A stretch of DNA of 64,000 bases, taken from the NCBI GenBank assembly GCA_013339895.1, contig JABACO010000003.1, positions 4,747,509-4,811,508 of the forward strand. Direction: 5' to 3'. Under the pieces are notes generated by a model, which saw only the letters and a program-made list of their open reading frames with translations, did no database searches and was not told the origin of the DNA. Shown here one piece after another: positions 13,125-25,493 of the stretch (positions within the stretch are counted from its first letter, which is position 1; every line of letters starts with the position of its first letter). Source of the stretch: Ephydatia muelleri. Its lineage: Eukaryota > Porifera > Demospongiae > Spongillida > Spongillidae. Made by a program: the position numbers and the translations under genes.

Positions 13125-13610
13125 GCTGAGGTGACAGATCATTATTCCTTTTTGTGAAATTTCAAAACCAATCATTCTGATTTTCTAAATGCTTCAGTGC
13201 TTTTTTATCTATTTCTGAAATGTCATGGCATCATTTACGTCATTAAAAAATACAAATTGTATTACAGATTATTATTCTTTTTTGAAATTTCTCATTCTAG
13301 CTGATTTTCTCAATGCTTCAATGTTTTTTTTATCTAGTTTTGAAATTTCAAACAGGTCATGGCATCATTCATGTCGTATGAAGATACAAATTGTATGACA
13401 GATCATTAATTCCTTTTTGAAATTTCAAAGCCAATCATTCGGATTTTCTAAATGCTTCAGTGCTTTTTTTTCTACTTTTGAAATTTCAATTTCAAGCAGG
13501 TCATGGCATCATTTATGTCGAATAAAGATACAAATTGTATGACAGATCATTATTCTTTTTTGAAATTTCAAAGCAATCATTCGGATTTTCTAAATGCTTC
13601 AATGCTTTTT
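13125..13610. repeat. Four-copy tandem repeat, unit about 120-140 bp
   Basis: Four diverged units each contain gacagatcattattcc, a tttttgaaatttc word, aatgcttcaRtgctttttt and catggcatcatt. Units start near 13130, 13265, 13395 and 13540. Confidence 0.75.
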
Positions 13611-14429
13611 GGAAAGAACCCAGGAGTAGGACCATCTTCATGGTCTCCTCCTCCCAGGAGAAACCCACGTTGGCAATATCTCTATGACCATCCTGGTGTC
13701 TCGATTTGGGAGTCTCCATTCTGTTTGTTTTTGCGGGCAAAGCCTGGAGGGAGAGAACATTTGAGACAAGTTTAGCGTCATCAGAATGTAACACTGGTGT
13801 GTCCCTATTGTAGGCTATTATTAGTCTGTACAGTTTGTGTTGTTTTATCATTGGTTTGTGTTGTGGTAAGCTCAGTCAGCGTGAAGTTTCTGATGCGTTT
13901 GTGCGGTGTAATGAAATATTCTGTAGGTTCCATGTTTCTATTTCAGGCCAATATGGATTTTATGCTCTGTGTGTTTGGCAGGCCTTGTTTCTAGTCGTGT
14001 TTTTGCTAATGTTGTTGGGTGTTCGGGGATCAGTTTGGGGATGGAAGGGAATAGAGAAATTGAGAATAGGTATCGTCTGGGTTTTGGGATAGGTCATCCG
14101 TCTGCTAGCACACATTTTGTGTGCCCTTCGTCTCGTTCTTTCTGCACGTGTAAGATTTTGTTCGCCACAGGCTTTGCATCCACACGATGTTCAGTGTCAT
14201 TTCTTTTTATTCTAAATTGTAAGTTTAGGCTGTTTAGTTTGTACTGAAGATGTAGCGAGTAGCTGGTTTGGTACGCTGAGGAAAGGTGGGCAGTTTTGTT
14301 GGTGTATGCGGTTAGTTTGTTTTTTAAGTGGTTGAGGTTAGGAACAACAATACACCAAGAGACATACATAAATACAAATACGCCAATGAATAAACAATGT
14401 CTCTGTACATACAGTACGCCAGACTTGTG
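13611..14429. other. No gene recognised
   Basis: Short open frames only. One piece near 13630-13770 reads as a proline/tryptophan-rich peptide without a recognisable domain. Confidence 0.45.
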
Positions 14430-14830
14430 TGCGTAAGTGTGTGTAAGTGTGTCGCATTTTTGCTGCACCATGGCCACGCATCAAACGTTGAACCAGTTGA
14501 TGTTTCTGTTAACTGCAGGATTCCGGCTGGCTGGCATCTGCAGATCTATTACGGGCTTCGGTTTGTCTTTGATATGGGTTAGGGTGCGTGTGTAAACTTA
14601 CCATGGTGCAGACCTTATAGATAAGAACTCCATCTGCAGTTTAGGTACAGCAAATACTGTGACAAAGGTAGACTGTTGCTCCTTCATGGCAGGAATGGCG
14701 CAATTTTCGCCATTCTTGCATTTATACATACATGTTATTGAATATCAGGTTTGAATTTGTGCACAGATGGAACGCTCAATTGGCTGAATTAACAGCACGG
14801 CGCACCTGGCTGGATTTTCACAAATTATCC
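14430..14830 (-). repeat. Dispersed repeat family, copy 1
   Basis: Two blocks are shared with other loci. Block A (14430-14580) contains tggcatctgcagatctatt and matches the reverse complement of 43930-44080. Block B (14597-14830) matches 23020-23220 and the reverse complement of 43310-43540. Block B read on the minus strand contains an exon-like unit, cag, then tggagttcttatct, then a gtaagttta donor, encoding EFLS followed by a C..C-like motif in better copies. Confidence 0.75.
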
Positions 14831-14867
14831 ACAACCCACCGTTTACAGTTTTCAGACCGGTGTCATA

Positions 14868-15052
14868 GGGTATACGGTCCGGCCCAATTTTCGGTCCGGC
14901 GGACCGTATTCCCTTAGGGAATACGGTCCCCCCCGGACCCAACTCCCTAGGGAATACGGTCCCCCGGACCGAGTTCCCTGGTTGTACAAAACCAATTAAC
15001 CGGACTCAATTCCCTAGGGAACTGAGTCCCCCCCCGGACCGTATTCCCTGGT
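14868..15052. repeat. Palindromic-word array (ggaatacggtccgccgg type)
   Basis: Repeated words such as gggaatacggtcc, ccggaccgtattccc and ccctaggga in both orientations. The reverse complement of 22414-22572 is a close match, so the two arrays oppose each other across 7.4 kb. Confidence 0.8.
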
Positions 15053-15059
15053 TTGAAAT

Positions 15060-15340
15060 GTATTTCCAACCCTTGCATGCACGTAACATTTGGTTCGAAA
15101 AGCAAAAGCTGTAAGTCGTCAACTATGTATGCAGTTTCAATTCGGTCTGTAACAGCACATTTGGTTCGAAAATCAAAAGCCACAATGATCACAGGTCGCC
15201 AACTATATACATGTATGCAGCTTCTGTAACAACTGATTAACCTTTTTCTTCGGTCTGTCTTGTTACTATTTATATATGTTTCCATTTGGTTCGAAAAGGA
15301 TCGCGTGCAGGTCGGCAACTGTACATGCAGCACTGTTTAT
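15060..15340. repeat. Three imperfect tandem units
   Basis: Units of 65-100 bp share catttggttcgaaaa, a caaaagc word and a gtcgRcaactat...atgcag end. No coding potential seen. Confidence 0.65.
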
Positions 15341-15404
15341 ATTATCAAATCGTAGTGCACACAAAGTAGAAATAAAGATTAAAGAAATAAAAATGTATAA
15401 TAGT

Positions 15405-15890
15405 TAACTGAACATAAGAGAGATGAGGGTACTGGATAAATCTCAATTTCGTACCTGTAAAAAAGAAAATACTTCAGCCATTATTGTTTAGAGAATGATG
15501 CATAAGTGTTTTTCAATCATGTACATGATAAAAAGTGAATTTCACAGACAAATAACGCTGCTCGTGTGCCCAGAGATTTTCTGCAGAGGGGGAGGAGGTA
15601 AGAAAAGGAAGGGAAATAGGAGAAGAGATACAGGGACACATAGCTTTAAGCTGCATGGGCCCTCAAAAACTTGGTACTTAATTAGCGGTTAAATCGACCT
15701 GGCACACTCTAAGTGTGACTGCATACTTCCTCTATACACCAGGTCCTGTGTGAGGAGAAAAAGAAATGGGATGAGAGAGGAATGAGTGGGGGATACTAGT
15801 CAAATGAACATAAGAGACATGCTGATATATTGAGTGTACTCAATTTCGTACCTGTAAAATCAGCCAAAAAGTGAATTTCACAGACAGATA
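15405..15890. repeat. Direct repeat pair 400 bp apart
   Basis: About 15408-15560 and 15803-15890 share gaacataagaga, ctcaatttcgtacctgta, cagcca and aaagtgaatttcacagac. The sequence between is unassigned. Confidence 0.65.
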
Positions 15891-17369
15891 TATAAGCTTG
15901 GCGGCATCCGTTAATATTGCTTTTTAGTCTCGAGTGTCACTGTGTATTAGACAAATAGCATTAGCAAGATAGCTACTTGTTGCTGTATATGATAAAAGCC
16001 ATGCACATGGAAGTTAAGGATTACAATAATAACTTGCTGTTTTAGTGGTGTTGTATGGGCTGGATGTCTTTGTGGAGGTTTTAATGAAAAATCACATATC
16101 TTGTAGGGACAGCATCTCTTTGTTATATCCTCACATGTCTTTAAGCTGTCTGGCTTGTCTTTGTGTGCATGTTAAAAAGACGTGCCTACATTGTCTTAGA
16201 GGTGCATATACATACAGGTGTATGTCATCTGAGGGTAAGTGCAAGCACACTGACCTATGAGAATACATGCATGGTCTCCAATCACCTTGGAGAGCTACAC
16301 CCTATAAGAATGGATATATCATCTGAGAGTAAGTGCAAACACACATGATACATGTACATTGACCTTAGATTAACACACAGATTCTCTCCAATAGAAACAC
16401 ATTGTCACCAGTCTTCCTCCGAGAGTTGTGCATTAGTAAGAATGCACCTTTGAAACACACAGTTTTACATCCTCCCCCTATTACTAGTACCCATGGGACC
16501 AGATGAACATAAGTCTTGGTATATGGGTTTGCAACATGACCTGACGCAACTAGTTTAGAGCCGAGTAGAAACTTAGACTGCCAGAAAACACAGCAATTCA
16601 TGTTATCGCTAAATCTAAGTGACCAACACACTCGTCAGTTCACCGTAGTCTGTTCATTGATTGCGAAGTAAGGAAGGAGCGTTTAATAGACCAAACTGAG
16701 TAGAGCGCTACCGGGGTAACGGTCATGAAACGATTAACTGCAAATAGTATTGTACACAGCGAAACCGCTATCCGGAGACGGGTTGCAACGGTGCCCCGTC
16801 ACTTTCGATCAAGACGGACTTCCACGTAAATTTCACGGAAACGTTTAGTGACGGTATCCGTGTATTTATGAACGTGAATCGACGAACGCTACCGCACGGT
16901 ACCGCGTCCTCCACTATTATTGACGCATGGTCACGTGATACAAGTAACTCCTTCCGAATTCAAAAAATGAGCGGCAAGTGACGTTACTGTCACCACTGCG
17001 GGGAATACGTGTGTAGATCTACATTTATTGAACACCAAATGCTAGTAGAGTCGTTATCCAAAGCTGATAGTTCTCTTCAAGCTAAACAACAGCTTCCTGC
17101 GGAAGGTATGTACGTATCGTATATCATACACGTGCACCGATTATGTATGCATATGCGCAGCAGCATACTCGATTCGCGAGATATAGCTAGTGCTGAGCGG
17201 TAGCTATTAGCAGCTAATTGTATCCTTTTTTGTTATACAGACGTACCGGGTACCGGTACTATGGCAGACAGGAGAGCATATAGAATACCTCTCCGGCTCT
17301 GAGTCAGATTCGTCATCAAGTAAAGAATCTTTACAGCAAGGACTCCATAACTATAAATGGCACCAGTTG
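15891..17369. other. No gene; inverted GC-rich block at 16757-16803
   Basis: No supported gene. A short tandem duplication sits at 16219-16350 (the catctgagRgtaagtgcaa word). The block at 16757-16803 (cacagcgaaacc...gagacgg...cccgtcac) recurs inverted at 20657-20713, enclosing the minisatellite. Confidence 0.5.
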
Positions 17370-19345
17370 CCTGTGTGTGTATGTGATGTGTACCTCTGTG
17401 TGAGATGTGTGCCACTGTGTATATGTGCCTGTGTGTTGATGTGTGCCTGTGTCAATGTGTGCCTCTGTGTAATATGTAGCCTTAGTGATGAGTGCCTCTG
17501 TGTGATATGCGCCTCTGTTTATGATACATGTGTCCCTGTGTGTAATGTGTGCCAATATGTGTAGCCTATGTGTGATGTACACATGCCTCTGTGTGATGTG
17601 TTCCTGTGTGTGATTTGTGATGTACACGTGCCTCTGTGTGATGTGTCCCTCTGCTCTGTGAGTGATGTATGCCTCTGAGTAATGTGCACTTGCCTCTGTG
17701 TGATGTATTGCTGTGTGTGATGAGTGCCCGTGTGTGATGTTTGCCTCTCTGTAATGTGTAGCCTTATTGATAAGTGCCTGTGTGATGTGTTCCTCTGTTT
17801 ATGATGTGTCCTTGTGTGTGATGTGTGCCAATGTGTAACTTGTGTGTGATGTGTGCCAATGTGTAACTTGTGTGTGATGTGTGCTTGTGTGTGATGTGTA
17901 ACCTTAGTGATGAGTGCCTGTGTGTGATGTGTGGCTGTGTGTGATGTGTGCCTCTGTGTGTGATGTGTGCCTCTGTGTGATGTGTGCCTGTGTGTGTGAT
18001 GTGTACCTGTGTGTGATGTGTGCCTATGTGATGTGTGCTTGTGCCTGTGTGAGATGTGTGATGTGTGCCTGTGTGATGTGTGCCTATGTGCGATGTGTGC
18101 CTGTGTGTGATGTGGCTGTGTGTGATGTATGCCTGCATGTGATGTGTGCCTGTGTGTGATATACACATGCCTCTGTGTGATGTGTGCCTCTGTGTGATGT
18201 GTGCCTATGTGTGATGTGTGCCTATGTGTGATGTTTGCCTGTGTGTAATGTGTGTAACCTGTGTGTGATGTGTGCCTGTGTGTGATATGTGCCTATGTGT
18301 CATTTGTGCCTGTAGCCTTAGTGATGTGTGCCTATATGTGATGTGTGATGTATGGCTGTGTGCTATGTGTGTCTGTGTGCATACCTCTGTGGGATGTGTG
18401 CCTGTCTGTAATGTGTGCCAATATGTGTAACTTGTGTGTGATATGTGCCTGTGTGATGTGTGCATGTGTGTGATGTGTGCCTCTGTGTGATATGTAGCCT
18501 TCGCGATGAGTGTCTATGTGTCTGTGTGTGACATGAGCCTGTGTGATGTGTGCCTGTGTGATGTGTGCCTCTGTGTGTGCCTGTGTGATTTGTGCATATG
18601 TGTGATGAGTGCCTGTGTGATTTGTGCCTGTGTGACATTTGTGCCTGTGCGTGTGTATGCCTGTGTGTGATGTGTGCCTGTTTGTGTGATGTGTGCCTGT
18701 GTGTGATGTGTGTCTGTGTGATGTGTACCTGTGTGATGGTGCTTCTGTGTTATGTGTGCCTGTGTGATGTGTGCCTCTGTGTGTGATGTGTGCCTGTTGA
18801 TGTGTGATGTGTGCCTGTGTGATGTGTGATGTGTGCCTATGTGTGATGTGTGCCTCTTTATTATGTGTGCCTTTGTGATGTGTGCCTGTGTGTCATTTGT
18901 GCCTATGAGTGATGTATGCCTGTGTGTGTATGTGTGCCTGTTTGTGTGATGTGTGCCTTTGTGTGATGTGTGCCTGTATGATGTGTGCCTGTATGATGTG
19001 TGCCTTTGTGATGTGTGCCTGTTGGTGTGATGTGTGCCTGTTGGTGTGATGTGTGCCTGTGTGTGATGTGTGCCTGTGTGTGTTTGTAGCCTTAGTGATG
19101 AGTGCCTCTGTGATGTGTGCCTGTGTGATGTGTGCCTGTGTGATGTGTACCTGTGTGATGGTGTCTCTGTGTTATGTATCCTGTGTGTGTGTGCCTCTGT
19201 GTGATGTGTGCCTCTGTGATGTGTGCCTATGTGTGATGTGTGCCTATGTGTGATGTGTGCCTATGTGTGATGTATGCCTTGTGTGATGTGTGCCTGTGTG
19301 TGATGTGTGCCTGTTTGTGTGACGTGTGTGTGGCTGTGTGCAACA
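17370..19345. repeat. TGTG-rich minisatellite, about 2 kb
   Basis: Degenerate array of a short unit near tgtgatgtgtgcctgtg, 15-20 bp long, running for about 2 kb. Long open frames on both strands (HTSHRHTSH-type and VCDVCLCVMC-type) result from the repeat and are not genes. Confidence 0.95.
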
Positions 19346-21680
19346 TTATAGAAGTACTTCGTTCATTCTTTACATGTGTAGGGATAAAGGATTATGTCTT
19401 CCATCCTCACTCAAACTAAAACTGATTCCATGTACATGTTGTATGTTCTGCATTCTTGTATTGGACCTTAATGAATCAATTTCAAGGCTGATAAAAGATT
19501 TAAATCGCACATACATGTACTGGACTGTTACCTCATTGCCATGGCAACACATCGCATACCAATAACAAGCGGTATAAGCTCGCTAATTGCAATTGATTGA
19601 CAGTTGCTGGTTAATTCAACTATAACTGTCCCTTGACCAATTCACGTGACTATTTTAATAATAGGTTTTTGGCGGGGAAACAGTGGTGTAGCCGATGGAT
19701 GTTACCTATTTTATCGCAACCTATTTTGGCGCCAAAGTACAACGTGCATCAGCGCAGCAAAGAGCACGATATGGTAAGCGTTTCGCTATCGGCCTTTGTC
19801 CTCCTCTATAGCAACTTTCAGGTTCAAAGATTGGCGTGGAACTTATGGATCCGAATAAACTTGTTGATTCGCCACATACTGATGATAAGACATGAGTGCT
19901 GCGTAAGTGCCATTTTTGGGGTGTCGAAGATATCACAACCACTTTTCTTCCATCTACAGGAATAGGTTGAAACGCGAACACATATTAGTAGGTGTATTAT
20001 TGGTACGTTATTTAATTGTATTTCCTCTACCCAACCACCTTTATTTTTTTTTGGCTTTGGAACGCAATGAGGTATGTACAAGGGTCACTTTTTTCCTCAT
20101 CTGTGACTTTTTACACAAGATGAACGTTTGATGACGTGAGTGGCTCCACGTTTGTGCCAGTGTCATCGCGCGCAGATTGTCAATACCGGCGCAAATGTGT
20201 AAGCAAGTACTTCTGTGGTTCATGCATTCATGATTGATGCTACACATAATTATCTTTCAACAGAACGGAATCCGGCTTTTTGCCTAATGTGGAGACCAAG
20301 CAAAACTGACACTTGCTCTTCCTTTTTATATGCATTTGTATTTGTATATGGTTTTTTGAAGAACTAACCCTGAGAAAAGTGAATGGGATGGTGCACGTAT
20401 ACGATAAAGCTGCATGGATAGAAAGTAGAAGCGGTACCGCTGTAGTACCGGTAGCCAGAAATCCAACCTTACGTACCGACGGTACGATGCGGTAAAAAGC
20501 GAACCGCCTTTAACCGTGGATTTCCCGGACTGACGGATTATAACGTTTAAAGACGTGACAGAGCGACGGAGGGGAAGGACGTTGCCGTCCACTCTCCGTC
20601 CACAGACGGACCGTTGGTATTGATATCAACGGTATCCGCCTACATCTGAGTGACGGGTAAGGTCACGTGATGAGACGTTACCGTCTCAATGTAATGGTTT
20701 CGCTGTGGTAATCTTACCTGTACCTGTGATAATTAAATACAGCTACGAATCCGTTCAATCGTCGATATCAATCCTCACGCGGCGCCTGTATAGAACTTAC
20801 TCGCTTCTTTTTCCATGCCTCCAGAGGGTGAAAACACTATGTACAGAATTGCTCAATAATTTTTATGCCCATACCATAGTACGGCTTCTATACCACTTAT
20901 AAGTATAAAGTACACGAATAACAAGTCTTAATTAGCACCTTGCACCACACCATACAGTTTATCCCGCCCATGATTCAGGAATCTATACAGGGGACAGTAG
21001 AAGGAAAGATTGGGGTTCAGTGATCCACCCCAACAGTATGCCTGTTAGTTCAGTTGCATCAAGATCCTACCTGACCGATACTAGCAGACGCTACAGTGAT
21101 AGGGGATATCTAGTCGTAGTATCTGAACTGGTATTAGGACGCGCAAGCGATATTGGCTCATCTAGCGATAGTGTTCGGTTACAAAATGAAAAATGAAATC
21201 CCAACCATGTGTTCCAGTGTACACACATGTCAGTATATGTTCTATGAAAGCTTTCGACATGAACCATCGTAATTGCTGCATGGCTACACATATAAAAATG
21301 CACTCACAGACAAGCTATGAGAGAAATGAAATGTATAAAATTGGTTATGAATTGTAGGCACCAATTAAGCACAGCATTTGTCAAATAATATTTGATAGTT
21401 GCGAGAATATACGAAATCCCTTATTTACATACTTTTAGTAAATTGGTGCCTACATATCCTGCATCACCAATTAAAAATATTATGACATTGCCGAGCTAAA
21501 TTTGTGGTACACGTTCTGTCAATATCATGGTGCATGGTTTGCAAAAGGCAGATTAAACATATCTTAAATCACGTGCATGCGCGTCACGTACATGTACTAA
21601 GACTGAGAACAAGAAGGCCGTGGAATGGTATAGGTTATGTTATGAACGTCTGAGACTGAGCACTGTAAAAATTCTTATGT
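19346..21680. other. No gene recognised
   Basis: GC-rich palindromic patches at 20430-20713 (gcggtaccgc, gacggagg, ccgtccactctccgtcc) look like the inner part of an inverted-repeat element. No gene supported. Confidence 0.45.
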
Positions 21681-21696
21681 TTTTTTATCGCACAGG

Positions 21697-21795
21697 TAGA
21701 GGCAGTCCAACACTTCTTGTTCGGGATTGCAATAGATGAAGGTTTTAAGGGCCTTCAAGCAAATACCCTTGCTTGGGATGTCCTCTACCCTGAGG
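21697..21795 (+). other. Orphan exon candidate
   Basis: An open 99-bp segment is bounded by a T-rich tract ending tcgcacag and by a gtaaag donor. It encodes FGIAIDEGFKGLQANTLAWD-like sequence. No neighbouring exons found, and I do not recognise the protein. It may come from a decayed gene or element. Confidence 0.35.
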
Positions 21796-21884
21796 TAAAG
21801 GATGTCAAAATCATTTGAGGTGGCAAATAGGAATCTAGCTATTCTTTACATTGTAGCTAATGATCACGCTCCTGCAAAGGATGA

Positions 21885-22350
21885 ACCACAGTCCAGAAAC
21901 ATCGTGTGAACAATCAGCTATTCATTACATTAAACATCTGATGTCGTGAAAGAACTTCTATCTTGGTTTCATTATATAACTTCTGTCTTGAGTTTAAATT
22001 GCTTTCATTATATAAATTCTGTCTGGTGAACCACAGTCCAGAAACATCGTACGAACAATCAGCTATTCATTACATTAAACATCTGATGTCGTGAAAGAAC
22101 TTCTATCTTGGTTTCATTATATGACTTCTGTTTGAGTTTAAGTTGCTTTCATTATAAATTACATGATGTCGTGAAAGAACTTCTGTCTTGGTTTTAAATT
22201 GTTTTCATTATGACATTATCAATTAGAACTTCTGTCCTGTGTTTAAATTGTTTTCATAACGGTTGCGATTTCGATGAGAATCGATTTCTCCTTTTACGTT
22301 CATTATCAATTAGAACTTCTGTCCTGTGCTTGTCGATTTCGGTGAGAATC
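21885..22350. repeat. Tandem repeats of about 140 bp with smaller internal units
   Basis: The gaaccacagtccagaaacatcg...ggtttcattat unit occurs at 21885 and 22025. Partial units containing gaacttctgtc continue to about 22330, with a second pair around gatttcgRtgagaatcgattt. Confidence 0.8.
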
Positions 22351-22413
22351 GATTTCTCTTTTTAATTATACACGCTATAAACTGGGTCGTCAAAATCAAA
22401 TCTCCATTCTATC

Positions 22414-22572
22414 AGGGAATTGAGTCCGCCTCCTCCCCCGGACTGTATTCCCTGGATGTACAATTTTTTAGACGGACCGTATTCCCTAGGGAGTTGGGTC
22501 CGGGGGGGGACCGTATTCCCTAAGGGAATACGGTCCGCCGGACCGAAAATTGGGCCGGACCGTATACCCTAT
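22414..22572. repeat. Palindromic-word array, inverted partner of 14868-15052
   Basis: Same words as the array at 14868-15052 in opposite order and orientation (ggaccgtattccctagggag, ccggaccgaaaattgggcc). It is followed within 60 bp by a block-B fragment (aaggtctgcacccgtgg). Confidence 0.8.
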
Positions 22573-22617
22573 GACACCGGCTCTCAAGCGAAAACTTTAG
22601 CGTATATTGTTATCTAA

Positions 22618-23580
22618 ACAAAAGTTGTAAGGTCTGCACCCGTGGTAAAGTTTACGTAACACTAACACCACCTGACCACTGCTGATGTAATCTGGAATTC
22701 CGTCTCACGGTCGGTTCTCAAACAGCCTCTCCCCCTATACTAGGCTTAGTTATTTCTCCATATAAGGTGTCTTCTCAATGGCCTCTCTCCTCTCCTAACC
22801 ACAGTACCTCCAACAGTCAAACACAAATGCGCATCACTTGTGAACACCCCATATCTAGCACACTGTAACACTATAAAGCCTCAGACAGTACTCTCCGCCA
22901 GTCCTTCAAACGATGGTCCCCTTCCCTCGTGCGTTCCCCGGGTCCAGTCTCGTCAGAGTTCGATGTTTTTATATTTAGAAAAATGATCCACTTATTCCCT
23001 GAAATGCATTGGCAAGTGTAGCATTGTGTAAACTTACCAAAAGTGAAGACCTTACAGTTGTGGTTAGATAAGAACTCCACCTGAACACAACAATAAAAAC
23101 AGTCGCTCCTTCATGCAAGAAATTCTTGGCGATGTACATATGCATGTTTTGAACACCACTTTTGACTTTGTGCATAGATGAAGCGCTCAATTGACAGCGC
23201 CCGACTGGATTAGCGTCTCGGCAGGCAAATTAATCACAAGAAGCAACTCAACCGCGATACATATTTTTTAAAGTATAAAGTTGAGCTTTCTTGCCTTTGG
23301 AATACATGTATCTGCTAGAGTCGACTGAGTTATATCCTTATCTAACAGAAATCGTATAGTCTGTGCAGCAAAGTTTATGTAATACAAAACCACCAATCTA
23401 ACCTTTGATACACTCTGGATGCTGAGTACTCCACCAATTTTCCGCTTCCCATACCATGGTCTGCTCTCAAACAGTACCCCCCCCCCCCCCCCCCCCCCTT
23501 CTTTTCTCAAAAGCCTCTCCTCTCTTACACCACGACACCTGATATCTCACACACTACATGTAGCACACTTTTAAAATATG
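22618..23580. repeat. Dispersed repeat family, copy 2 and internal duplication
   Basis: 23020-23220 is block B (minus strand: cag, then gtggagttcttatct, then ggtaagttta). In addition 22655-22870 and 23370-23575 are diverged copies of each other (aagtttaYgtaa...accacc, tctcaaacag, cctctcc...acac). A C tract of about 23 sits at 23478-23500. Confidence 0.65.
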
Positions 23581-23654
23581 ACGCACAAAAAAGCAGACCC
23601 AAGATTACGCACATGTATACTACCCAGCTTCAATCATGGTGTATGTGTTGCATG

Positions 23655-23656
23655 TG

Positions 23657-23706
<50 letters not shown>

Positions 23707-23777
23707 CGTGTGGGCGTGTGCGTGTGCGTGCGTGTGTGCGTGCGTGCGTGTGTGTGTGTGTGTGTGTGCGTGTGTGA
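23655..23777. repeat. (GT)n microsatellite
   Basis: Interrupted GT/GC dinucleotide repeat; it generates spurious VCVC and THTH open frames. Confidence 0.95.
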
Positions 23778-24424
23778 GGTTGCTGCCTCTATTTCAAGCA
23801 AAACTAATTGGTGCATGGTGCTCTGTAGATACAAATTTACAAATGTGCATATAAAGATTGTTTGGGTATGCTGTATACACCCAGCCCTGCTCCAACACTT
23901 TAATAGGGTCATTGATTTTATGCTTTCTGGTCTCAGCCTTCTCTGCTGCAGCCCCTTAAGACACTGTTAGGATTGAAGGGATTAAGGAAAAGGTCACCGT
24001 GATATCAAAGGCACCATGTTTCCCTCTCTCCCAATTGAGGACAAGTACTATACATCCGCTGGCCAGGTATGGGCTTAGGTCAAGTGTAAGACTGCTGCCC
24101 GCGCCGACTCTACCCTCAGAACTTAACAAACACGTTACACAGAATCTGATGATTGTGGCGAGTGATGACACCAGGACAGGGGGGAGGAGATTAAATAACC
24201 ACCTGTACTCTGTACTCAAGATCACAATGATTTTTTTTCACACTGCCAATCAAACAGTGCATAATGACCACAGTGCCATATTTCATAATTGCATTCATCT
24301 TAAAGCCCCAGTGGTTGGAAAGCAAAAGATGGTAACTATGTGTACATCTAACCAGCTCAGCAAAAGATCACGGCACGCAGTCACCTTAGAAAAGCCTACA
24401 AGTATAATATCTCCGTATCAAAAC
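23778..24424. other. No gene recognised
   Basis: An open frame on the plus strand near 23999-24487 has no recognisable motif; not called. Confidence 0.45.
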
Positions 24425-24620
24425 GAGCAGTGTAGGACTAAATTGGGCAGCCTGAAATGGTCCTATATAGGACCAAATCAGGCATAGCCTGCATGTTTTA
24501 GTCCCCCGGACCAAAATAGACTGCCTGAAACGAGTTACCTAGGACCATTTCAGGATAGCCGCGACAGTTCCATGCATGCATGGTTGCCTAAAACCAATTA
24601 ACCGGATTCAGTTCCCTAGT
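24425..24620. repeat. Palindromic-word array, third word set
   Basis: Words such as cctgaaatggtcctatatag/gaccaaatcagg and cccccggaccaaaatag. It ends in ccaattaaccggaYtcaRttccctag, shared with 14994-15020. It looks like a diverged member of the same array class. Confidence 0.6.
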
Positions 24621-25493
24621 GACGCCAGGCCTTCCCTATCTGCATGCAGCTAGGAGTACTGCATATGAGAGGAAAAAATGTAATTAAGGGTTTGCGTGGG
24701 CTATAGCAGTGTGTGAAGTTTATTTAAGATATACCTTTCTTCCGAGAATCGATGAATTTTTAAATGAGTTAAGGCAGTTTGACGGATACTGCATTGCTCA
24801 ACCATGCATGGAGCTGTCATCCAATTGAGCTAGGGATGTGTGGTGTTCAGCGATATAACTTGCTGGAGAGAACATCCGACTAAACTGAATACCCACGTCA
24901 TGCACCAAAGACTGTCTTGGTTGACAGTGATCAACCCCGCGCCCAGTCCTTCTATATGTCCGCCATGCATGCACTGGGTGCTTTTTATTTTAATCAGGCT
25001 TCAGTGTGGACAAAAGCTGCACGCGGCGCGGAAAGGTAGGCCTATATACATGTACAGGTATAGAATTGAAGCATGCACTTATACAATGTAGGTACATGCC
25101 CAATTGCATCCAGAACCTTTCGGCCAAATGGATACAGTTTACTAACTGATTTGCACTTCTATACTCTATATGATGTACGACTACTACAGTCCCTGGCTTA
25201 TACATGCATGTATTATATATAATTCAAATTGACTCAGTGGTGTGCGAACATTGTAGTGTATAATTCATTTCGCTGTTTGAAGTTCCATATGTTGGGAGTA
25301 ACGTGCACTTCATAATAGGTGCGCATGACTCACTGGAGTGAGTGTAAGGCACGTGACGTGATCAAACAATAGAGGAAAGTGAGAAAAACTGCATTTACTA
25401 CTCAATTCGCTCAGTCATTTCAGTTCTATTGCATGCATACATGAATGGATTACAATTAATACAATATGCAAGAAGAGATGCATGGGGAGCCGT
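24621..25493. other. No gene recognised
   Basis: Non-coding; includes the 3' flank of the fibrinogen-domain gene. No clear polyadenylation signal identified. Confidence 0.45.

Noticed and set aside
13503..13851. Open frames of 90-112 codons on both strands
   Set aside because: Cross the tandem repeat at 13.1-13.6 kb and show no recognisable domain.
17331..19253. Long His/Thr/Ser-rich and Cys/Val-rich open frames on both strands
   Set aside because: Products of the TGTG minisatellite; all frames are open because the unit lacks stops.
17370..19345. CRISPR-like array
   Set aside because: Degenerate contiguous short units without unique spacers, in eukaryotic DNA; a minisatellite.
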